A DNA stretch of 64,000 nucleotides from positions 1 to 64,000 of the forward strand of contig ARYC01017831.1 of assembly GCA_000711775.1 (NCBI GenBank), given 5' to 3'. The notes below the pieces were generated by a model. That model was not told the DNA's origin and ran no database searches. It saw only the letters and a program-made list of their open reading frames with translations. A program made the translations under genes and the position numbers. Numbering within the stretch: the first letter of the stretch is position 1; every line of letters begins with the position of its first letter. Shown piece by piece: positions 47,601 through 59,600 of this stretch. The DNA is from Oxytricha trifallax (lineage: Eukaryota; Ciliophora; Spirotrichea; Sporadotrichida; Oxytrichidae).

Positions 47601-50600
47601 ATACACAACCACCATAGTTACCTCTACCTTTTATGAATTGAGTTGTATTGATGTAAATTGTAGAATTTCTCCCTATATTTAGATATGCTCCATTAACATC
47701 ACCTACTTATTTATTATATAGAGTGTTGTAATTACAAGCATCCAAATCATATGAAATTTTGATAGCTTAATTTATTCATAATCTTGACAGTAGCTAGAGT
47801 TATTGTTGTAGAAAAATTATCTGTAAAAATGAACGAGAGACAACGTTTAAAAAGGTTGTCTCTCGACTCATTATATTGAGATTTTGTATATTTAACTATA
47901 TTATGGTTATAAATAATGATACTTTAACTTGTGATTAATATGAGCTAATTAAGGTTTTATATATTTTAGTAATAATCTCTGCAAATATATTCAATTCCTT
48001 AAGGAACTACGCATAAATCCTTATGGATTTTTAGGGTGCCTTTTATTGAGTCTTGAATTGTATTAATGGAGAAAAAATAGTTTAAATAACAAAATAGATC
48101 ATTATTCTAAATCATTTTTGATTTAAGTTAATTCCATTTAGATTAAAAGAATTTAAATATGAAATATTAATATATATTAAAAATTTGATCGAGAGACAAC
48201 CTTTTAAAACGTTGTATCTCGAGACAACGTTTAAAAAGGTTGTCTCTCGATGAATATTACAGTGATAGTTAATATTCTTAATATTTAAATATGAAATTAA
48301 TTTATTTATATTTTTATATTTATAAAAAATGGAAAGGATAAGGAACGCTCTAAGCACCTTCACCACTTCCTTATATTAAGAATTTAACAGGAATGGTTTT
48401 ATATAAATAAGAGGCCTTCTGATCTTCTTCAAAAATTGTATTATTTATCCAGATATTGGCTGTGGCTACAAAAATATACTAAAAAGAATTTAATAGATGA
48501 ATATGAAAATAAATCTATTGCTTCAGTTTACCTTCAGTATCTTGATAGATATAATTCTTATAAAATTAGCATTCATGCACTTCAAAATCTCAAGAATTCA
48601 ATGATATCAATTTAACGCCATAAAAAACTTCGTTTTTTTGAATTCTGACATAAAACCCTATAATTCTATTAAGAATTGATATAAGGTGTTAAGAATAAAC
48701 AGATCAAGTTTAATTGCTAGAATAGAAATAATTAGAATAATATATAATTAAAGATTATTAAATGATCAGAAATTAAAATTGATTCCAGCAATATTAAAAA
48801 CATTAGTAGGATCATAAAACTTTAAAACAAAAACCATCTCAACCAATTAAATTAATTTTTGGCCAATTCTTAAATTTTTAACCAACAAGATAACAAAGAC
48901 TCCTCAACCTACCACTAGTTAGTATTTTCTTCTTTTATTTCTTCATTTTTATCTATTTTTTCCCTTATTTCCATTCTTAATAGAATCATGGGGTTTTATC
49001 TTAGCAAACTCTTGAATCTATTTTGAAACTCAATTTATTAACTTTGATATGTAACAATGTCTCTAGCATCGTTCATGTGTATAAATGCTGATTCATAATA
49101 AGCAGTGTTAAGCTCAACTGTTCCTGAGGTCAACTCAAACCAGGAACCTGAAAGAATAATTATACACCCTCTTATAAATGCAACTGAAGTTTTTATTACA
49201 AAGTTTTCCATTTTAAGATGAGTCCTATCTATCATATAAATTACTGCTCCTTCAGATGCTCTGCTTCGAGAAAAAGTGGCCTAACTTATAGTGGCATTCG
49301 CTTGTTGCAAAAGATAAATTTATCCACCATAAAAAGCTACATTTTTAGAGATAGTAACAGGAGTAGAGATAACCACTAGACTATTTAAATTTTCTGCATA
49401 TGCCACTCCTCCAAACAAAGCGGAATTAGATATAAATGAAGACTCTTCATCATATATCTAAGATCCGTTTGAGAGTCTAAAAATAGCACCTTTGTAAACT
49501 TAATTACATTTTGTGTAAGAGTTCTTATAGAATTAGTTAGTAATCTAGAAATTGATTATCTTAAGCAGCTGAAAATACAAACAAAGAAGCCATTTTTTGC
49601 AAGCCCTCGTTGAACTCAAATATTAATTTAAAAATTAAAAATATGCTTGTTTCAGTTAAGTTAATGCCACAAGAAAACTAACTATTCTATACAAGTAAAC
49701 TGTAATCATAGATGTCTTATACAAAAACTAGGCATCATTTTAGTTATAATTAAAATTGCCTTTTATATTTGATAAAATTATTATATTAGTCTCTGATGAC
49801 CATATACAATTATTGATACTTAAACTTTTAATTGTCCTAAAATAAATTTCATTCGTAACTAGACCGTTGTTTTTAAAGTTAAATATCTATTTATTTTATA
49901 AAATATAATACCAATTAAGTTTAGTAAAAGTGGAAGAGTCAAAGGTCACTTGCTTAGCCTCATTACTATCTACAAGCACTTAAGATGTGAATAGATTTCC
50001 TATATTTTTAATGAAAGTTGTATTTGTAAAGCTTAAAGTATTTATGTCCTTTGAATCAGCTTAAATATCATCGTCAATTAATTGTAAATAATGACAAATA
50101 TAATATTATTATCAATTGCAATGATTGCAGCAAGTTCATTAGTTTATAGATTAGTGAATTTTCAATTCACAAAGTTGAATTTCAAAACGAAGTCTTCACT
50201 AAGCGTAGTAAGATTAGATATATACATCTTATACACAAAACCTTGATTTTAAATTAGGTTGCTAAATAAAAAAATGGTTTAACTGATGAACCTGTGAATA
50301 TTCTGTCAAATAAAATATTCGCAAATGAAAGAGTTTGTTCATATTCAGATTTTGAATGTGAATTACTATGTTAAATTGAGATTGACGAATTTCCTGCTGC
50401 GGTTAAATTTTAGAAAATTGAGTTAGCAATGTTTACAAGATTCAGATAATTCTGAAAAGTTTCGATGCGATCCATCATTAGACTAAAAACAGGTCCTTTA
50501 TTTATGTTTGTAAAAGTTCCATTATTCACATTTATTACTGTAGAAAAGTAACCTTTAGATAAAATATAGGCTTCTTAAAGAAGAATTGCAGAATCACCAT

Positions 50601-53600
50601 TAACTAAATTTAGAATAATAAGCAAGGTTCGGAAGAAAGTATTTTAAACCCCCCCTAAAGATAACTAAATAAATTTTAAATGCTATTTTTACTATAAAAT
50701 AGAATACTTATTGTTACAAAACAACTCAGTTTAATGGTAAATCACTTAAAGGCAAGTATTTTAATTTAGATAGTCAAATATTAAATTAATTTTAAGAATT
50801 CAACAATCATTTTAACTTATTTTTAATATTTTAACAATACCAAAAATCGTTATTTATAATACACGGAATTTAACTTTCAAATGGTTATAATTAATTTATA
50901 TATAATTTAATTCAGAGTCTGAATATTATTGAACTTAATGTTACCAAAAATATTTATCTAATTATTGTAAATTCCGTCAGTTTTTATAGAGTCTTTAATT
51001 ATAACTAAGCCAACACCGCTCGTAACGGTATCAATATTTGTTTTCTATATATTGATTATGAAAATATAATCCTCCTTTGAATAAATATTAAAATCTCTAA
51101 ATTTAATTGCACCACCTTTTTAGATGTTTTTAAAGGTCATAGTATCAATCTCGAAATCTAATTTATAGTACTTTAAAGTACTGCATGAATCATGATTTAC
51201 ATAAAAAGAAGAGCCTTCATTTTCAGAATTTATGTTGCTAAAAGTACTATTCACAAAGTTCATAAGTATATCGATTGAGTCATTAGATTTTAAGGTATTC
51301 TTGGTCATTTTAATACCAGATCCCTGAAGTATGTTTGAGAAAGTATATGAGAATTTGATAGCTTTCTAAGCAAGTATGATCTGATTTAGAATATCAATAC
51401 CTTAACTCAACTAGATATCAGTGAATTGCAATTAATCAAAGGTGAATGATGAATTTATCTATCCACTGCTTTAAAAATCTCTAGTTCCAAAATATATGCC
51501 CCTACTCTCCATCATATTTGTTGCTCTGATGTTTTATTAGTTGTAATTTTCTATAATATCACCTACAGCTTAAATGGTTTAATTTTGTGTACTTAATGCA
51601 GAGAGTCTCGCATTTGTAAAATTACTATTCTTTATTTATAGATTCTAAAAGACTTATCCTAGAGCTTTAATTCTTATAGTATTGAAATATATTCCACGAT
51701 ATTGACTGTTCGCAAAATTGCAAGAGCTCATTGTGAAATTGAAGAAATAAGTCCCGTTTAAATTTTAAAGAAGCCAAAGTAATATATGAACAAATAGATA
51801 AGAATTGAAAATATTATCATTTTAATCAATAACCCTTTATAAATTTAGATAGTCTCCTGAAGATATAATAAATCCTGTATCTCCTGTATTTTTATTCGAA
51901 TTAGATTCAAAGTTTTAAAAGTTAAGTATGCTAGAAAAAGTGTCAGGGATTAGAAGATTCTTAAACTAATAACTTGATTTTCCAATTCATAAAATAAATA
52001 TAAATCCAATGTTTGTAATAGTATTGCTAATAAGAGTCACATTTTTTCTTATATTTCCTGAACTAGATTTTAAAGTTTAATTTTATATAGATATGCCTGA
52101 ATCTAATATTATATTGGTATATGTAGAACTTAAAACTGTAAAATTTTGATTCAAGTCATTTAGACTTGTGAGGTTTGTTACATTCAAGTGTATTCCTTTT
52201 AGGTTTACATTAGTAAATAAATTATTAGTAAATAGCTTAGTCTCATTTAATTATCCCCTGCTTAACGAAGTCATATTTCCCATATAGATACCATATCCGT
52301 ATATAGCACCAGCTATATTTGTAAACTGATTTTGGGTCACTGTCAAATTTTAGTTCAGAAAACCTCCAGTCGTAATAGTTGAAAGATTAAAACTACCGAG
52401 ATCAATCGCAGTACCTGATATTAGATTAGTGTGAGTTTAAAAATTGATTAAAATATAAATGTTGAGATGTGAATGAATTATTGAAGAGTTAGATATATTT
52501 TGTGAAGCTGCAAATATTGTAATTATAATATACATTTGATGTATTTGTAGTTTGGATAAATTTAATCCCAATTTCTTTTAAAACTAGCAGGACATAATTT
52601 AATAATTTTTTATAAATATTCCCATTTCTGCAAAATTTACCTACTTTAAATGCTATTTTATAATAATTAGCTTATAATTTAAAATTCATGTTTTTCGCAT
52701 TATAATTTATTTAGGTGCATTATATTATTCTTTAATCAATTCAATTTATTTTATTTTTTAATATTTATAATCAGTAAATACATTACATAATTTGAACATA
52801 ATAAATATCTTTTAAATAGAGTATCATTCTTTATTCCATTAATGCTTATATTTTGAAAAGTATTTCCTAAATGAGTGGTATTAACTATGACTATTGAAGC
52901 TCCACTTTCAAAAGTTTACTTTCCTATTTATACTGCACTTTAGGCTACATTTTTGAAGGTGACGTCCTTATATTGGATTTATTAATTTGTAGTTCCTTGT
53001 AAATTTGAAATGTATTAAAAAATAATGAATAAATTTGGAAGAATTTTTTTGGAATGTCATACTGTTTGATGTTGATTGCATTTTAAGTTATAGCATCGAA
53101 GCTATTAGTTAAGAAATCTATAGTCCTAAAATGACTGTTTTAAGAAGAAACTGTTTAAGTTCCAATATTTATTGCATTTTTAGATATTAAGGTAAACGAG
53201 GATAGGGATATATTCAAAATGTGAGTAAATATTGTTTGACTTGTAATAGTCCTGCTTTATAGCGAAATTGCTTCTGATCCTATTCCAGTGAAGGAGTTAG
53301 ATAAAATAAAAATAGCTTTCACAAAAACATACTAAAATGACTTAAATTTAAGTAGGACTCATTTTAAAATGTTTAGAAAAGGCTTTGAAAATCTTAAGCA
53401 GAGTAAATTATCCCATTCAATCCAATATTTGTAAAAGTGTTTCTTGAAATTTAAGCAGTGAGATTTATTCTACTTTGTGAATTTATTAACCGAGATCCTA
53501 TATTGATTGCGTTTTATGACACTGTACTGAATGTGTTAACAACAACATTAAACAATAATAAACTTGTACCCTTAATTGTTTGAGCATTAAATAAAAACGT

Positions 53601-56600
53601 AACTAATTATAAAGCATTCAGTGTTCCGAGTTTTATGGAATCTTATTAAATATGAGTAAAAGAATTAGATTAAATATCAGAAGTTAACTGAAAATTATTT
53701 CCACCAATTTGAGTTATATCCCCAATCTTTAGTCCAGACAGAGTCACGTTAAAAATTTTAATTATTATAATATGTTTTAGATTGTACTCCTATGGCAATT
53801 CAAAGAAATTTAAGTATCAGCTATTGTATTTAAATTATAACCTCCCATATATATTCCATAACCTCCAATATTAGAAATTTTTGAATCCACCATTGTGAGA
53901 TTTACACTTATAGTCCCAGATGCTGAAGCAGTCATCAAATCAAAGAAAATACTGTTGGCTGTGGTATTTGTTATCAATAAATTTCTCAAAAGGAAATTAG
54001 AAATGATCTCTGCAGCTGAGTTCAAGTTTCTTAATCCATGATGAAATGCCGAAATTCCAGTCGAGGTTATGTTTGTATTTGAAACTTCAATTGTTGTATT
54101 AATTAGAGATTCAGTAGATGAAGCACTAAAACTAGTAATATTTAGAGCAGAATATCCTATTCGTGTAAAAGTTGTATGGTTATAGTTTTAAAAACATAAA
54201 AATTGAGCTTATTTATTTATAACATAGAAGGATCTTTCAACAGCTCCTACATTTGTGATTGATCCCCCTTTCGAAATGTAAAATGCATTATTTCCAATAT
54301 CTGTAAATACACTTTCATTTAGGATTCTTAAGATTTAATAAGAACCTTATGATGTTATGGTAGTATTTGTATAAGACAAAGCATTTCCAAGCACAATTGT
54401 GAACTAATTCTTTGTAATGTTGTAAATGGATGTGATATTTTGCTTGCTAGTCATTGTTTGGTCTCCAAACTAAATTCCATCCACTTTTATAGTTGTGAAC
54501 TAGCAGTTATTAATTGCATTATAACTTGTAATTTACCCGTCACTTGTTATCGTCCTCTTTCCAATTTGAATAGCTGAGCTTTAAATGTTTGAAAAGACTA
54601 ATGTATCAAATGAAATATATCTATTAGCTGTCTGATTTGTAATAATTGTAGAATCAATGAGTTAAATAGCCGATTAATTACTGAAATTAATGAACTTTAC
54701 GTTTTGTAGAGTCAAGTTGAAGGTGTATACCATATATGACTGAATGTTCTTAGCAAACATAAGAATTAGAAGAAAAAAAGAGATAATATAAATAAAGAAT
54801 CGAGGAACCAGCTACAAAATCAGAGAAGTAACTATTCTATACTAGATACAATTCTTAGAGTGTAGAAGCAACAGACTTTAAAGTTTATGTTTAAAAGTAT
54901 ATTGCATTTCCAGTTGTATAGTTACTGAATCTACAATTAATCACGGTAAAGTTTGATATTAAATAGGAGTTGGATTGAACATTTCTCTCTAGGTTTGCAA
55001 TCGCCCCAAGTAGATTGTTTACATTATCAAATTGAGTGTTCTGAATCAATATTTAAGAGTTGTAAAATCCACTTGCTACTACATTTAATGCACCTAGATA
55101 AATTGGCGACCTTTGGATAGATTTCATTTATAATGAATCAACTGTAAACTTTTGAGAATAGTTTCCATTTAAATTGGCTTGTAAGGAAGTTAACTAAAAC
55201 ATTCGATTTTACACTGAATCAATAGCTCTTAGTATTAGAGACATATCAATATTTATATTGGTGGGTAATGGCCCCCTGGGGGGGGCCGCTAAAATTTTTT
55301 TTCTCATTCTTATAAAATGTTATAAAAATGATTTAAACATCAAAGTAACATATTAGAACGTATTAATTAGGTCTTAAATGACTTTTCCAAGGAATCTAGA
55401 GCAAACCATTTCATAGTAACATTTCACATTAACATCATAAAAAACATAAGACTTTGAATAAATTTTACTTTTTTTTTAAAATATATTTTAGGTAAAATAT
55501 ATTTGTAATCTCAATTATTTTATTACTAGTATAATGATTAACTGTTATTAAACTTTTTAATACAATCGTTGAGGTATAATGGTCTACTATTAACATTAAA
55601 AAAGCTCTTTTATGATAATATAACAGTTAATCATTATACTAGTAATAAAATAATTGAGATTACAAATATATTTTACCTAAAATATATTTTTAAAAAAAAG
55701 TAAAATTTATTCAAAGTCTTATGTTTTTTATGATGTTAATGTGAAATGTTACTATGAAATGGTTTGCTCTAGATTCCTTGGAAAAGTCATTTAAGACCTA
55801 ATTAATACGTTCTAATATGTTACTTTGATGTTTAAATCATTTTTATAACATTTTATAAGAATGAGAAAAAAAATTTTAGCGGCCCCCCCCAGGGGGCCAT
55901 TACCCATATTGGTTAAGCTTTAAAGTAAATGTGAACCTATTAAAATTGGTAATCTTCCTATATTTTCCAAGATTAAGTTGGTAACAGCAAGTGTTATTGA
56001 TTATCTAATATTATTTATATTTTGATTCAAATGAAATATATTATAAATTCAAAATTTGATAAGTCACTTGAAGCAGATATTTAATTGCCTTCGTTAATCC
56101 ATAGTGCACTCCCATTCAAAATATTGGTAAATGTATTGCTTGAGATAACTAAGTTCTATTTCATATAATTTTATGATGTTAATATTTGAGGTTGATAAAA
56201 GGCTATTGAACCATTTGTGAAGTTCAAGAACTAGCTGTTTTAAATGGTTAGTTATAAAATCCTTTGATTTTAATGTTGGCAAAAAAAACATAAATTAACA
56301 CATTTAAATTATAAATACAATTTTCATTATGAAATAATAAATTGCTCTACAATAAACTGTTTTGCTGATAATATTTACATTTAAGTTAATTTCTCATATT
56401 ATTTCTATATCAAATTAATACAAATAAATTTTCTAAAAAATATTCGCTATTATGACACATTGGTTTTAAATAAGATAAAATTTTTAAAAGTTAATGATCG
56501 ATAAGAAAAGAGTTTGCAGTATTGACAAAATAAATAAATAAATTGAGACTTAATTTAGAAATAAATTACAAATTATAATAGTGGTTCCAAAATCCATCAT

Positions 56601-59600
56601 GTTTCCATTTATGAACCAGTGAATGACACTCTGTTTAAGTTTACATTCTGTTTGAAATCAATTATTCTTGCTCCAATCTTTAAAAAATGCCCAATTGTTA
56701 TATTCGAAATAGTCAAATCTAAAAAGTCAAAAGTTTCTTGGTAATCTTAATGTTAATTTAGAAATTGAAATAATAATACTCATAGAGTTACAATTGACTT
56801 TGGAAAGTTAATAAGTAAAAATTAGTTATAATTTATTATGTTAGTTTTTTAATCCTTATATTCAAGTTTTTTTATATTTAATGGTGAAATAATTATCAAT
56901 TAATTTTAACTCAAATTATAAAGGTCAAGCACCAAAAATAAGTCGCTTGGAAATTATTATAATTAAACTTTTTACTTCCAAGCAATCTTATATTATTATT
57001 TACTATCATTATCAAATGTAATTTAATGGAAGCATTAAATTTATAACAGCTATGCTTAATATTGTAAGAAATTATTTTTCTTGAAGTTCATTAGTTCATG
57101 TATTTTAAATATATTCAGAATAAATTTAATGAATAAGTCGACTAAATATTTAAATCTCCAATTGTTATTATACCTTAATCCTTTTCACTTTGTAAATTCT
57201 TAAATGTATTTAATGTGAAATTCAAGCCCATTAGATAATTAGATGTCCAAATCTATTATAGAGTATTTTCTTCTATATAAATAACGGCACTTCCTTTTTT
57301 GCTCGATATTATATCATCAAATATGTTGTTGTATAAATTAAGTTTAAATGTAAAACCCCCTGTGTTAGTCTTTTTTGCTTAATTTTCAAAATACAGGATA
57401 CCATGTTATTTGTGTAAATATTACTGAATTAGTTATTCTGTAGATCTACTGTGTAAGTATCGTTCAGTTTTATAACTAAGAGTCCGTTGTTTAAATCATC
57501 ATATAATTTGTTATTTTAGAGAAAGAAAGAATTTTTTATTGCTAGATTTTAAATTTCGAGGTACATCATTCCGTAGGTATTGTAAAAAGTATTGTTTTAC
57601 ACTTTTATACCTTCAAATTAGAAAGTATAAGCTGTCGTTAAAAGCTCTTATTGTATAAAAAATAGATAGAGAAGCGGGCTACTATCTATTGTCTTATCGT
57701 AATATGCTTAGTTATTCAAGAAGTTTACATTGTTTAGGATGAAAGTAGCAAACTAGCATCTGTTGTATGTAATTAGTGAAGTTTTAAAACCAGCTTAAAT
57801 ATCACTTGCCAATTGATTTTGAAAGAAGTTAATACCTCTTATTCCAGTATTATTCTTGAAAGTAGTAGACTCATTTATATAAATATATCCATAAAAGTCT
57901 GTAAGCATTATTGCACTACTACGTTTCTATACTGATTCATTTGTATTCGAGTCACTAACATAGTTATTATCGAAAGTAACATTTCTCAGATTTAGCCACA
58001 TACTCCTAGTAAGAGTTAAAATTGCTTGAGCTTTAATATTGCTATTAAGTTAAGTTTGAGTTATATTGCCTAATGAAACTGATAGGGTTTTGTCTGTTTA
58101 CTATTAAAAAATTAGATATTGAGCTCTAAAACTATTACTTATATAATTCTGATTCTACACATAATCATCATTCTAAATGTAAACTATTGGAAATTCTTAT
58201 ATATCAGTGATTTGCTTGTTTGCTCCAGCGAAGTTATTATAGAATCGATTATTTTTGAAGACTACCCATTGCTAATTAGTGGTTAAAGTTATAATTGGAG
58301 TCGTCGAGTTGCTGTAAATATAAGTTTGATACTAATGAGAAAACTAATCCACAATTATTTAGCTTTTATCTCCTGCTGTTAAAGAACTATTTCCACTTTA
58401 ACCAATGAAATATTGAGAATCATAACTATTTGAATATTCACACTTGATGACGTGTAACTCTATAAAAGTTAAGAGTATAAAGTTTCCTTAATTAGGGATC
58501 CTTTATAATTATAGTTTGAGTTATAGCAATAAAGCATAATAGCTCCATTAGTTTAAGAGCACCCATAATAATCCTAGAAATTGTTCGAATTAATCTCCAC
58601 TCCTCCACATCCTAAATCGCTTTTGCTTAAGTAGGAGCTACCCAATAAATTCAAGTTATTCACTATTCTCAAGTTTAGTACATTTGTATCGATAATTCCA
58701 GCATTTTTAGTGAAGTTATTTTGATAGAAAACAATGGGATAATAGTTTGATGTAGTTCGAATTAGTTCGAGATTTATAATACCTTTAAAAGCTATATTGT
58801 TTAAGAATATGTTGTTATAGAAAAATGTTTAAAAGCTGTGGTTGATATTATCAAATAATAAAAATAAAATGACATTAAGGTAAAATGATTATCTATTTAG
58901 AATACAATAATGCTGATCAGAGATTCTAACTGGTATAAAAGCATAAATTTAAGAAAATATAGAAATTTAGTTTTATTATAGACATTAAAATTTGCGCTTG
59001 GAATTTGTAAAAGCTTAAAGTTATTTGTTAAACCTGGAGAAGTTGGAGTCTCAACAAGTGTGTTAAGAATATTTTCACATCCATTATAGTTGAATTTGTT
59101 CTCTGTGAAATTTGAGTCTTAAATATTTATATGCCCTTGAAAGTTTTTGGTATTAATAATACTTGCTTGATACCTCAGCCCACCATCATTTAATAATTTG
59201 TTTTTATCATAAAATAATTGAATCAAATGAGATATGCTAGTTATATTATAATTGCTAATAACATTCAAGGAAGTTTGAGATGACATTCCAAAGGGAATTT
59301 AAGAAAAAGTGCTACCACGGATATCAATATCAAAACATAAATTAATATCGTAATTAGAAAATGGATTTTAAAATGGCGACCTCAGGACCTCATCATACTA
59401 TTAGTTATAGTAGTGCTGTTATAATACTTAAATAATATGATAATTTCTTTGTTTTAAACTTTTAAATTATAAATTCTCCTCATTTTGGTAAGAAAGCTCG
59501 AACTTAGAGCATTAAATCCTGAAGTGCTATCAAGATTACTATAATCGGCAAGAGGATATCCAGTATAATAGTTTTTTATGATTGACCCACATATAGTAAT

